A stretch of 64,000 nt of DNA from an alpha proteobacterium HIMB59 (GTDB lineage: Bacteria; Pseudomonadota; Alphaproteobacteria; HIMB59). Both the position numbers and the translations under genes were made by a program. The stretch lies in assembly GCA_000299115.1 (NCBI GenBank), contig CP003801.1:310001-374000 (forward strand), in the 5' to 3' direction. Position 1 is the first letter of the stretch. Every line of letters starts with the position of its first letter. Under the pieces are notes generated by a model. That model was not told the DNA's origin. It saw nothing but the letters and a program-made list of their open reading frames with translations, and searched no databases. Shown piece by piece: positions 1 to 8,647 of this stretch.

Positions 1-1400
1 TATTAAAAAAGAAATTTAATATCTATTCGACTGGTGGGACATCAAAAGTCCTTAAAGATCTTGGTATCCCTTATTATGAAATTTCTAAGTACACGGGTCA
101 AAAAGAAATATTAGGAGGTAGAGTTAAAACCCTTCATCCTAAAATCTTTGGTGGATTGCTGAGCACTCAATCTTTAGAACATCAAAAAGAACTTAAAAAA
201 GAAAAAATCATTAATTTTGATTTGCTGATTATCAATCTTTATCCTTTTCAAGAAACATTAAAAAAAACTAAGAATGAAAAGGAAATTATTGAAATGGTAG
301 ATATTGGAGGTCACAGTCTAATTCGTGCTGCAGTAAAAAATTTTAAAAAAACTGTTCCGTTAACTAAGCCTCAAGATTATGAATTTTTTATTAAAAATTT
401 TGATAAAATAGATAGCTACAGAAAAAAATTTGCCATCTCAGCATTACATTCAATAACTGAGTATGATATCGCAATATCAAAATGGTTTGAGGGAAATGCA
501 ACTGAAGAGTACCCACTAAGATATGGGGAGAATCCACAACAGAAAGCTACAGCTATTATTGACCAAAAAATTATCAAACAAATAAGTGGTGAAAAAAAAT
601 TAAGTTTTAATAACTTATTGGATTTAGATGCTGCAATTAGTATTGCTTATCAGACAAAAACCAAAAATCACATATGCACAATTATTAAACATAATACTCC
701 ATGTGGAGCTGCAATTATGAACACTCAATTAAATTCATATAAGAAAGCCCTGGATGGAGATAAATTAAGCGCTTTCGGTGGCATCGTGGCCTTTAACAAG
801 ATTGTAACTACTCAAACTGCCAAACAATTATCAAAACATTTTTATGAAGTAATAGCTGCACCAAATTTTGAAAAGGAAGCATTAAAAATTTTAAAAAATA
901 AGAAAAACTTAAGAGTATTAAAAGTTAAAAATCAATTTTCTAAAATAGAGCAAAGATCGATTTTTGCTGGAACCTTACTTCAAGAAACGAATAATAAAAA
1001 CACAACTATTCAATCTGTTTTTGGTAAAAATTTATTATCTAAAGAAAAAGCAAACTTTTTTGTTAATGTCTTAAAATTAGTAAAATCCAATGCAATAGCT
1101 ATTTTTGATAATAACTCACTTATTTCTCAAACTGGCGGACAAACTTCTAGAATTGATGCCCTTGAAAATTGCATCTCTAAATTAAAATTTAAGCATCAAA
1201 TTAGTCCATCAAAAAATTTATTTTTATTTTCTGATGCTTTTTTTCCATTCATTGACTCCTTGAGACTAATTCAAAAATCAAAATTTAAATTAGCTTGTTA
1301 TGCTCCGATGGGGTCCATAAATGATGATAAAATAAAAAAATTTATAATAAGTAAAAAATTAAACTTTTTTTGTTTAAGCCAGAGACATTTTAAACATTGA
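1..1400 (+). CDS. purH: Bifunctional AICAR transformylase/IMP cyclohydrolase, 5'-truncated by the window
   Basis: PurH catalyses the last two steps of purine synthesis: formyl transfer to AICAR, then ring closure to IMP. The reading frame is open from base 3, so the gene begins outside the window. The visible N-terminal part is the end of the MGS-like cyclohydrolase domain (STGGTSKVL, then GGRVKTLHPKIFGG). The transformylase domain follows, with its hallmark KHNTPCG motif near bases 687-707. The protein ends in the family-typical RHFKH. The stop codon overlaps the possible TTG start of the next gene. Identity is secure; only the N-terminus is missing. Confidence 0.97.
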   Translation, partial: LKKKFNIYSTGGTSKVLKDLGIPYYEISKYTGQKEILGGRVKTLHPKIFGGLLSTQSLEHQKELKKEKIINFDLLIINLYPFQETLKKTKNEKEIIEMVDIGGHSLIRAAVKNFKKTVPLTKPQDYEFFIKNFDKIDSYRKKFAISALHSITEYDIAISKWFEGNATEEYPLRYGENPQQKATAIIDQKIIKQISGEKKLSFNNLLDLDAAISIAYQTKTKNHICTIIKHNTPCGAAIMNTQLNSYKKALDGDKLSAFGGIVAFNKIVTTQTAKQLSKHFYEVIAAPNFEKEALKILKNKKNLRVLKVKNQFSKIEQRSIFAGTLLQETNNKNTTIQSVFGKNLLSKEKANFFVNVLKLVKSNAIAIFDNNSLISQTGGQTSRIDALENCISKLKFKHQISPSKNLFLFSDAFFPFIDSLRLIQKSKFKLACYAPMGSINDDKIKKFIISKKLNFFCLSQRHFKH

Positions 1401-1705
1401 TTGAAATTTATAAAACAAGGCCTCCTAAAAAAACTTTCAAACCCCTAATAAAGTATCAAAACATTAAGTTTGAAAAAAAATTTAGTATTAAATTGATAAA
1501 TGATTTTTTTAAAAAATTTCCCGAGGAGAAAAGGGGAAGAAAAAATTTTAAAAATAAAGAAATTTTAAATATTAAAAGTCTGCTTTATAACCAAATAATG
1601 ATTAAAGGATTAAAACTAAAAGCTGATTGTTTTCAAATAATTTCAGAAAAAGTTATCCAAGACAGTATTATAATATCTATTTCTTTTTATAAAAAAAATG
1701 ATTAA
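1397..1705 (+). CDS. Hypothetical small basic protein after purH
   Basis: A 102-residue frame that starts with TTG, overlapping the purH stop, and ends 8 bases into the HAD phosphatase gene. It is lysine-rich (runs such as RPPKKTFKP and PEEKRGRKN), with no signal peptide or membrane segment, and I recognise no domain. The tight spacing on both sides suggests a translated gene in a purH operon rather than chance. The first in-frame ATG is around residue 67, so the TTG start is inferred from spacing only. No function is assigned. Confidence 0.5.
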   Translation: MIEIYKTRPPKKTFKPLIKYQNIKFEKKFSIKLINDFFKKFPEEKRGRKNFKNKEILNIKSLLYNQIMIKGLKLKADCFQIISEKVIQDSIIISISFYKKND

Positions 1706-2261
1706 TCAAACACCTCTATTTGTAGATCTCGATGGAACATTAATAAAAGAAGATTTATCAGATTTAGCCTTTTGGAAGATGTTTAAAAATAATCCAATCA
1801 AAATTTTTTTAAATTTATTTTTATTTCTTTTTTTTGGTAAAGCTTATTTAAAAGAAAAAATTTCTAAAGAATTTATAGTTCCAATAAATAATTTAAATTT
1901 TAATACTGAATGTATTAAATTTATAAAAAAGAATAAAAATCAGCATCGTCTTGTGTACTTAATTTCTGGTAGTCATCAATGTCTTGTTGAACAAATTAAT
2001 AATCATATAAATCTGTTTAATGAAGTTTTTGGAACTAGTGATAATTATAATATGGTAGGTATAAATAAAGTAAAATTTATTAACGAAAAACTAAAATATT
2101 ATGAATTTGACTATGTTGGTAATAGTAGAAAGGATTTACCAATATGGGAATATACTAAAAAAATTATTTATACGAATGCAGATAAATACCTAATAAAAAA
2201 AATTAATGACTCGAAATTATCGAAATTAAAAATTGAAGAAAAATTTATTAAAAAAATCTAA
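1698..2261 (+). CDS. HAD-family phosphatase
   Basis: A 187-residue HAD-superfamily hydrolase. Motif I is FVDLDGTL (residues 8-15) with the nucleophile and acid aspartates. Motif II is the serine in LISGSHQ, and motif IV is approximated by GNSRKDLP. A hydrophobic stretch near residues 33-47 probably belongs to the cap. The layout resembles the HAD domain fused to UbiA-type prenyltransferases in polyprenyl-phosphate sugar pathways, but no UbiA domain follows here. The neighbouring glycosyltransferases fit a role in surface glycan or polyprenol chemistry; the substrate is unknown. Start is the ATG overlapping the preceding gene by 8 bases. Confidence 0.75.
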   Translation: MINQTPLFVDLDGTLIKEDLSDLAFWKMFKNNPIKIFLNLFLFLFFGKAYLKEKISKEFIVPINNLNFNTECIKFIKKNKNQHRLVYLISGSHQCLVEQINNHINLFNEVFGTSDNYNMVGINKVKFINEKLKYYEFDYVGNSRKDLPIWEYTKKIIYTNADKYLIKKINDSKLSKLKIEEKFIKKI

Positions 2262-2264
2262 ATT

Positions 2265-3980
2265 ATGTTAGGACAAATATTTAAAGATGGTATTGAAAAC
2301 ACATTAAATTCAAAATTCAATTTAAATCCATTTATCTTTAACAATTTTATACAAAAAAACAAAAATGAATTAATTCAATTATTTGATAATGAGGAATTAT
2401 TAAATGATTTAATTAAAGTTATTAATTTTTTAAAAAAAGAAAAAAAATTACCTCTTCTGATAATTTACCTAGATTTATTTTGTTCGAAATTTCCTAATAA
2501 TTATGATGCGGTTCTTTTATTAGCAAAGAGTTCGCTAATGTTGGGGATGTTCGATGCTGCAGAAAATACTCTCAAAAAAATTCCAACTAAACTTTACACA
2601 ACTGAACATTTAAAAATTTTATCAAATCTTTATTTTAAACGCTCTGATTTTGAAAAATGTATTAAAATTATTGAAAACATAAGAAAACAATCTGGTTTAG
2701 ATAAAGTTAATGTCTTAATGATGTTAGATTGTCTACTGAGATTAAGAAGATTTAAAGATATCGAAAACGAGATAAAAAACTTATCGAAAGTAAATATAGA
2801 TGAATGCACTAAAAAGTTATTTTTTATTAAATTTGATATAGCACAGAATAATTTTGAAATTGGCTTAAGTAAAATCAATGAATTTGAAAAAAATTGTAAA
2901 AATATAGAAGAATTTAATTCCTTAAAATTCTTAATACTAGGTAAATTTAAAAAATATGACGAAGCGATACGATGCATTGAAGATAACAATAAATTACTAA
3001 AAAATCAGGATTATGGTCTCTTTAATCTATATTTATCTAATAAAAATTTTAAAAGTGGAATTAATTTTCTGTATGAAGCAACTAAAGATACAGATTTAGA
3101 AAACTATTTTTTATCTTCTGGAATAAAGAAATGGGAAAATCAAAATTTAGATAATAAGAGTCTAATTGTTTATCAAGGTAAAGGCATAGCACTTGGAGAT
3201 CAAATATTTTTTTATAGGTATATAAACTTTCTAAATAAAAATTTTCCAAATACAAAGATTATTTTTTGTACATTTGAAAGGTTATCTTATCTTTTTCAAT
3301 CTGATAAAACTAAAGTTATTGATCTTAATAAAGTAGATAATATCATTAAGAAACCAGAAAATATTTATTTTATTTCTTTAATTGGGATTTTCAAAAAATA
3401 CCACGAAAAACAAAATAAATTTGCAATATTAAAATTTGAAAAATTCTTACCATTTCATCAAAAAAAGAATGATTTTTGGAAAGATTACTTTTTAAAATCT
3501 AATTCTAAGAAAAAAATAGGAGTAAACTGGAAGGGTAATTTAAAATATGCACAAGACTTATATAGGTCATTAGATATTCATCAATTAGATGAAATAATCA
3601 ATTTAAAAGAAATGGCGTTCTATAATTTAAATTTTGATCTTTCTGAAAATGAAACTGAATATATTGATCGTAAAAGTAATTTTAAAATAATTGATAATAA
3701 ATTATTTTCTTCTGAGAAAAATGATGCGTTTATCGAAACAATTGAAATTTTAAGAAATCTAGATTTAATTATTACTACCGATACTGCCATGGCACACTTA
3801 GCTGCAGCTTTACAAATTAAGGTCCTACTTTTATTAGAATACAGTCCCTTTTGGTACTGGCATAATCATGAAGGACAAAATTATTATCAAAATGACAAGA
3901 TAAGAATATTTAATCAAATTAAACCCGGTGATTGGCAAAGTGTAATTAATCAAGCAAAAAAATATATTGGTAATTTATAA
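2265..3980 (+). CDS. TPR-containing glycosyltransferase (GT9-like C-terminus)
   Basis: A 571-residue soluble protein with two parts. Residues about 40-260 are helical repeats of TPR type (for example YDAVLLLAKSSLMLGMFDAA). Residues about 300-570 resemble the heptosyltransferase-like GT9 fold found in many TPR-glycosyltransferases, with the signature ITTDTAMAHLAAAL followed by a W-rich segment (FWYWHNHEG). Such proteins glycosylate proteins or surface polymers; donor and acceptor cannot be read from the sequence. It starts 3 bases after the HAD gene stop, suggesting an operon, and is followed by a GT2 gene on the opposite strand. Confidence 0.75.
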   Translation: MLGQIFKDGIENTLNSKFNLNPFIFNNFIQKNKNELIQLFDNEELLNDLIKVINFLKKEKKLPLLIIYLDLFCSKFPNNYDAVLLLAKSSLMLGMFDAAENTLKKIPTKLYTTEHLKILSNLYFKRSDFEKCIKIIENIRKQSGLDKVNVLMMLDCLLRLRRFKDIENEIKNLSKVNIDECTKKLFFIKFDIAQNNFEIGLSKINEFEKNCKNIEEFNSLKFLILGKFKKYDEAIRCIEDNNKLLKNQDYGLFNLYLSNKNFKSGINFLYEATKDTDLENYFLSSGIKKWENQNLDNKSLIVYQGKGIALGDQIFFYRYINFLNKNFPNTKIIFCTFERLSYLFQSDKTKVIDLNKVDNIIKKPENIYFISLIGIFKKYHEKQNKFAILKFEKFLPFHQKKNDFWKDYFLKSNSKKKIGVNWKGNLKYAQDLYRSLDIHQLDEIINLKEMAFYNLNFDLSENETEYIDRKSNFKIIDNKLFSSEKNDAFIETIEILRNLDLIITTDTAMAHLAAALQIKVLLLLEYSPFWYWHNHEGQNYYQNDKIRIFNQIKPGDWQSVINQAKKYIGNL

Positions 3981-4003
3981 TTAACTTTCATTTGTGATTA
4001 TTT

Positions 4004-4738
4004 TTAATTTTTAATATTAAATCGCTTTTTTAAACTTAATATGCTTAGTAGCATCTTAAAACCGTCAATGAAGACATTAACTTTGCTCCCACTTTTGTGC
4101 ACCCATACTACTGGTATTTCTTTAATTTCAATATTTATACTTTTACAAATAAGAACAATCTCAATGTCATGTGCAAAAGAATTATCAATAAGTTTATTGA
4201 AAATTTTCTTTGCTATTGATTTTTCATATATTTTAAAGCCGCATTGTGTATCAGATATATTAATACCTAGTAAGAATTTATTTATCTTATTAAAAATAAA
4301 ACCAAATATATAACGATGGATTCTTTTTTTTACTTTTGAAAGATTATGATTTCGTGAACCAAAATAAACATAATAATTTTTATTATAATTTTTAAAAAAA
4401 ATATTTAAAGCATCTTCAAAATTTACTGATAGGTCAGCATCTATAGTAATTATCCAGTCATCATTTGAATTTTCAATTCCCTTTGAAATAGCATAGCCTT
4501 TGCCTTGATTTTGAAAATAATCTATTAATTTTATTTTTTGAGATAAAAATAAATTATTTTTTCTTATTATTTGATTAGTTAAATCGGTACTTCCATCATC
4601 AACAAGTATAAAGCTTAACTTATATTTAAGATCATATTTTTTTTTAAAAGTTGAAATATTATCAAGAAGGCTTGTTATTCTTTTTTCTTCATTAAAACAG
4701 GGAATAATAAAAGAGATTGATTTATTTTTTTTAATCAT
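4004..4738 (-). CDS. GT2 family glycosyltransferase, dolichyl/polyprenyl-phosphate sugar synthase type
   Basis: A 244-residue GT-A glycosyltransferase. It begins SISFIIPCFNEE, has the nucleotide-binding DDGST near residues 47-51 and the metal-binding DAD at 100-102, followed by the QCGFKIY block typical of DPM/DPG synthases. Enzymes of this group move a hexose from a nucleotide sugar to a polyprenyl phosphate on the cytoplasmic face of the membrane. A large multi-pass protein starts on the opposite strand 105 bases away and could be the transferase that uses the lipid-linked sugar; that pairing is inferred. Confidence 0.85.
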   Translation of the reverse strand: MIKKNKSISFIIPCFNEEKRITSLLDNISTFKKKYDLKYKLSFILVDDGSTDLTNQIIRKNNLFLSQKIKLIDYFQNQGKGYAISKGIENSNDDWIITIDADLSVNFEDALNIFFKNYNKNYYVYFGSRNHNLSKVKKRIHRYIFGFIFNKINKFLLGINISDTQCGFKIYEKSIAKKIFNKLIDNSFAHDIEIVLICKSINIEIKEIPVVWVHKSGSKVNVFIDGFKMLLSILSLKKRFNIKN

Positions 4739-4843
4739 TGGTTAATGAAATATAAAATTAAAAAATTTATTACTAATCAAGAGTTCGTAGAATTTTATTA
4801 AAATTTATGTAAATATATACATTAATTTTTGATTGAAAATTAA

Positions 4844-6565
4844 TTGACTAAAATCTTTTACTTTAAATTTTTATTTATTCTGTGTTTATCTCTGTTTTTA
4901 AGCTTTTATTTATTTAAAGATAATTTTTTAGGACCAGACTTTTCTTACTATTTGCCAATTATGCAATTTAATAAGCAATATTTTTTAAATAAATCGATCA
5001 TTGCTCCTCTATTCTCACCAGGATTTTGTGGTGGATTTATCTCCTACGCCAACCCGCAAGATATGTTTTATTCAATAAAACAATTGATATTCAATGTAAC
5101 GCCAAGCTCTATTTCATATCAATTAATTTTTGCAATTTATTGTTCGATAGGTTTTTTAGGATCATATCTTCTACTTAATAAGAGTTTTATGTTAAATCTT
5201 CAAACTTCAATTTTGGGAGCAGTTATTTTTTGCCTAAATGGTTTTTTTTTAATTCGTTTCTTTTATGGTCACTTAGGTTTTATAGACTTTAACTTATTGC
5301 CCCTTTTTATATTTTTAATTGCTCAATCAACAAAATTTAAAACAAAAAAGAATATTAGTTATTTATTAATAAGTAGTTTACTTATAACAAGCCTTATATA
5401 CTCTGGTTCAGCAAGTATTTTACCTTATTTTCTAAGCTCTGCTTTCTTAATAATTTTTCTCTATTATGATTTTTTTAAACTTACTTTAAAAATCTTTATA
5501 AATTTATTTATCTCCATAGGAATAGGTCTAATAATAGGTTGGAGTAAAGTTTACTTATTTTTAAAAGTTTTAATGAATAACCCTAGGGAATTAGTAACAG
5601 GGTCATTTGAAAGTATTTATGATTTTATTATATTCTTTTTCAATTCTTTATTCGGCTTTGGGTCAGATTTTGGTGTCTCGAATTCTATATCAAGTAAGCT
5701 AAAAATCGAAAATCATGAGTTAAGTTATAATTTATCAATTATAATTCTAGTTCTAATAATTGTATCTCTATTCAATACTAAATTTACAAAAAAATTATTA
5801 AGAACATTTCTCTTTTATACAGCTATCTTGATATGCTTAACGTCAATTATGATTAATAGCGAAATTGCTAGTTTATTTTATATAAATAAATTTACTTTGG
5901 TGCCAATGAGGTTTCTATCAATTTTTATTTTTCCATTTATTTTAATAGCTATTTTGGGTTCGGAAACAACAATTCAAAAAATTTCAAGTATAATTAAAAT
6001 CGACTTTAATCTCATTTTAATCTTATTATATCTGTCTCTTCAATTTATAATAATACATAAAATTATTTTTTTTAATTTTCCTCTAATAGAAAAATATCAA
6101 AATTATGAACTATCTTCTATTAAGAGTGTTGCTTTATTTGTCAATAAAAACAATGACAGGCTAGAGTATCCTCTGACAAGAAATGATTTAATTTTTAGTG
6201 ATATTTCAACATTAAATTGTTATGAGCCACTACATGGATATTTAAATGAAAAAATGGATATATCTAAGTTCACTATTAACGAAGTAAAAGAATTTCCTGA
6301 TTTAAATGTCATGTTAATCAATCCCTATGAAGGACTAGAAGATAATCTCAATTTTTATAAACCTAGTTGTTTTTTATTCCCTGAAGAGAATAACTGTAAG
6401 CCATATGATCATTTTAAAGTTTCTGAAAAGGATGATCTTGAACAATTCATGAATTTTAATCAATTTCAGTATACTTTGCCCTCTTATTATAAAATCCTAA
6501 ATTATGTTTGTTTGTTTTTTTTAATCTTTACTGTTTCTTTAATATTTTATTTTAGAAAGAAATAA
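4844..6565 (+). CDS. Multi-pass membrane protein, GT-C/YfhO-like
   Basis: A 573-residue integral membrane protein with roughly 11-13 hydrophobic segments. The first is near residues 8-25, and a last single helix near residues 547-568 is followed by RKK. After helix 1 comes an extracytoplasmic loop with LGPDFSYYLPIM and FCGGFISYANPQDMFY, resembling the aspartate-bearing first loop and GG-NP pattern of YfhO/GT-C glycosyltransferases. A soluble stretch of about 130 residues precedes the last helix. It probably transfers a lipid-linked sugar and may work with the divergent GT2 gene. The start is a TTG; no upstream in-frame ATG exists. Confidence 0.6.
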   Translation: MTKIFYFKFLFILCLSLFLSFYLFKDNFLGPDFSYYLPIMQFNKQYFLNKSIIAPLFSPGFCGGFISYANPQDMFYSIKQLIFNVTPSSISYQLIFAIYCSIGFLGSYLLLNKSFMLNLQTSILGAVIFCLNGFFLIRFFYGHLGFIDFNLLPLFIFLIAQSTKFKTKKNISYLLISSLLITSLIYSGSASILPYFLSSAFLIIFLYYDFFKLTLKIFINLFISIGIGLIIGWSKVYLFLKVLMNNPRELVTGSFESIYDFIIFFFNSLFGFGSDFGVSNSISSKLKIENHELSYNLSIIILVLIIVSLFNTKFTKKLLRTFLFYTAILICLTSIMINSEIASLFYINKFTLVPMRFLSIFIFPFILIAILGSETTIQKISSIIKIDFNLILILLYLSLQFIIIHKIIFFNFPLIEKYQNYELSSIKSVALFVNKNNDRLEYPLTRNDLIFSDISTLNCYEPLHGYLNEKMDISKFTINEVKEFPDLNVMLINPYEGLEDNLNFYKPSCFLFPEENNCKPYDHFKVSEKDDLEQFMNFNQFQYTLPSYYKILNYVCLFFLIFTVSLIFYFRKK

Positions 6566-6607
6566 AATTAACATAATTTAAATTTTAAGTTTAATCTTTA
6601 AGAGACA

Positions 6608-7222
6608 ATGTCACTTTTTATTTTTTTAAAAGTACTTGCTATATGTCTGGTGGGGGCTATGTCGCCTGGCCCGAGTATGGTCGTTGTAATCAATAATGCT
6701 ATTTTTAAAAACAGATATCATGGAATTATAACATCAATTGGACATGGAATAGGAATTTCGATTTATGCTGTATTTGCAGTAATCGGCATAGGAATGGTTA
6801 TAAAAACTAATTTAATACTCTTTAATAGTATAAAAATAGTCTCCATTATCTTTCTCATATATATGGGGGTAAAATCAATTTTTAATAAGGAAGACATTGA
6901 TTTTGAAAATAAAAATATCATGGGTGGTACTAAGTCTTTTTTTCAGGGCTTTGCTATATCAATTTTAAATCCAAAAATATTGATATGGTTTATTGCAATT
7001 TATTCACAATTTATGTCTGAAAAAAATGCTTTTTTATTTAACGCTTATTTGGTTATTACTGCCGGAATAGTGGACTCTGTTTGGTATATGTTTTTGACTG
7101 TACTGACAACATCAAGTGTTTCTTTGAATTTCGTGAAAAAAAATCATTATGTCTTAAATAAGATTACTGGCTACATATTTATACTAATAGGTATGGCGTT
7201 ATTCGTGGATATTTATTTTTAA
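6608..7222 (+). CDS. LysE/RhtB family amino-acid exporter
   Basis: A 204-residue inner-membrane protein with about six hydrophobic helices. The N-terminal signature GAMSPGPSMVVVINNA is characteristic of the LysE/RhtB superfamily, and residues about 112-130 (FAISILNPKILIWFIAIY) carry the second conserved NPK block. These proteins export amino acids or related metabolites using the proton gradient; the substrate is not predictable. The gene ends 2 bases before the tRNA-Gly on the opposite strand, so it forms the outer flank of the island described at 7262-11509. Confidence 0.9.
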   Translation: MSLFIFLKVLAICLVGAMSPGPSMVVVINNAIFKNRYHGIITSIGHGIGISIYAVFAVIGIGMVIKTNLILFNSIKIVSIIFLIYMGVKSIFNKEDIDFENKNIMGGTKSFFQGFAISILNPKILIWFIAIYSQFMSEKNAFLFNAYLVITAGIVDSVWYMFLTVLTTSSVSLNFVKKNHYVLNKITGYIFILIGMALFVDIYF

Positions 7223-7224
7223 GT

Positions 7225-7299
7225 TGGAGCGGGCGAAGGGATTCGAACCCTCGACTTCAACCTTGGCAAGGTTGCGCTCTACCCCTGAGCTACGCCCGC
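7225..7299 (-). tRNA. tRNA-Gly (anticodon GCC), CCA encoded
   Basis: On the minus strand the acceptor stem GCGGGCG (7299-7293) pairs with CGCCCGC (7235-7229), followed by discriminator T and encoded CCA (7227-7225). The D arm, the anticodon arm CAACCTTGCCAAGGTTG with GCC in the loop, and the T arm with GGTTCGAATCC are all complete. It decodes GGC/GGU glycine codons. Its first 39 bases are repeated at 11471-11509, which marks it as an integration site. Confidence 0.97.
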
Positions 7300-7300
7300 T
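7262..7300 (-). repeat. att-like direct repeat, copy within the intact tRNA-Gly
   Basis: This 39-base stretch covers the tRNA 5' end to the anticodon loop. It matches 11471-11509 at 38 of 39 positions (7279 C versus 11488 T). It is interpreted as the attachment core at the left end of the island. Confidence 0.8.
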
Positions 7301-7352
7301 TAGTGTTGAGATTAAGGGCTTTCTGGAATAACACTATTGGGTATAGTATGTG

Positions 7353-7372
7353 GTTCCACCACTATTCCACCA
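7353..7372 (-). repeat. Inner end repeat of the island, left copy (possible integrase arm site)
   Basis: The 20-base sequence GTTCCACCACTATTCCACCA is shared with 11344-11363 at 19 of 20 positions, in the same orientation. It contains two TTCCACCA units, as expected for tandem integrase arm-type or accessory sites. The surrounding 7300-7525 gap holds no intact gene. Confidence 0.6.
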
Positions 7373-7525
7373 GTAATCTCTTCTAGTGCGTTCTGGATTA
7401 TATATTTTTGTAATTGCAAGGCAATATAGTGATTAAAATTAAATTAGTAACAATAAAAAAGCAATAGAGTGATTTTATAAAAATAATTAACTTGTTTTTA
7501 ATTACAAATTTATCTATGAAAATAA

Positions 7526-8647
7526 TTATTTAAATACATTAAGCGATTTGATTATGCTATTGGCTATTATTGTGTTGCCTTGTGGTCCAACATGACAAAA
7601 ATCAATGTAACAATCAACGCAATGATCTAATATTGAGGTTAAATCAATAAAATTTAAACCTTTTTCTTCGGCTTTTTGGATAATAATTGGGTAGACTTCT
7701 TGATATTGCATAAACAAAGGTTTGTTTGCTGCTTCAGATAAAATCACTTCTCCTAAATTAGATTTACCATAATGAGCAACAGGTTGAAGTATTGCTATAA
7801 AATTTCCACCTCTAGATCTCACAATTTGTGAAGTGATTTCCCAAGTATTAACTAAACTCTCTGCAACAAATAAGGCTTTTTGTTTATTATTATGACAATT
7901 ATATTTGTCAATTTCTTGATCTAAAGTAATGTTTTCTTTTTTAAACTTATTCTTTATAGCTTTTATAAAATCAATTGATTGAGAAAAAGTTCTTTTGAAA
8001 GAAAACTGATTCAAATGAGCATTATTGTTTATTTGTGCTTGAAATTGGTTTTGTCTTGAAGTCTCTAAACCTTTGACAGATTTTCTACAGCCAACATTTA
8101 CATCATTAACGCCATCATAAAAAAAAATATTAATATTAGTCAAATCTGCATAATTATCGTTTTCTATCAAAATTTTTTGGAGGTAATTTAATGATTGCCG
8201 CGATATATAACCCGTTTCTCCATAATTTTTAACATTTGCATTCATTTTTTTTGCAAAGATGGATGGATAAGTGTTATTATCATTAACACCTAGTCCCCAC
8301 GTAGTAGACCCACCAAAAAACCAATAACTCATATCTGTAGTGTGTGCATTACTTTGGTATGAATGTCTTATACCGTCATTAATATTTATTGTTTCACCTT
8401 TATAATCATTCCTTCTCCATGAATAAAAATCAAAGTATTTTGTTGATAATGAATGAAATTCACTAAAATGTTTATTTGCCCAATCATAATCTTGATAAAT
8501 TTTTAAATTAGATCTTTTATCGATAATCTCATTTGCCGAAAATAATGATTGATTAATAAAGGATAGTATAGGGGGTGAAACCAAAACTATACCTAAAAAA
8601 AACACAACTAAAATAAAATTGATAAGAAGAATTTTAATCAAGTTCAT
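7526..8647 (-). CDS. Membrane-anchored SGNH/GDSL hydrolase of the carbamoyltransferase cassette
   Basis: A 373-residue protein from the ATG at 8647 (MNLIKILLI); an upstream in-frame ATG at 8713 lies deeper in the preceding gene. One N-terminal membrane segment (residues about 4-30) puts the rest in the periplasm. SGNH blocks are visible: FFGGSTTWG with the nucleophile serine, NYGETGYISRQS, FYDGVNDVN, and DFCHVGPQG with the D-x-x-H dyad. SGNH enzymes remove or transfer acyl groups on glycans or lipids. It overlaps the carbamoyltransferase by 14 bases, so the two are probably translated together and act on the same product. Substrate unknown. Confidence 0.8.
   Translation of the reverse strand: MNLIKILLINFILVVFFLGIVLVSPPILSFINQSLFSANEIIDKRSNLKIYQDYDWANKHFSEFHSLSTKYFDFYSWRRNDYKGETININDGIRHSYQSNAHTTDMSYWFFGGSTTWGLGVNDNNTYPSIFAKKMNANVKNYGETGYISRQSLNYLQKILIENDNYADLTNINIFFYDGVNDVNVGCRKSVKGLETSRQNQFQAQINNNAHLNQFSFKRTFSQSIDFIKAIKNKFKKENITLDQEIDKYNCHNNKQKALFVAESLVNTWEITSQIVRSRGGNFIAILQPVAHYGKSNLGEVILSEAANKPLFMQYQEVYPIIIQKAEEKGLNFIDLTSILDHCVDCYIDFCHVGPQGNTIIANSIIKSLNVFK

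Noticed and set aside
7310-7450. Short minus-strand open stretch across the left inner repeat (reads ...GGIVVEPHT...)
   Set aside because: It has no start, is about 43 codons, and its only match to the other end is the 20-bp repeat itself; better explained as an integration-site repeat than coding DNA.
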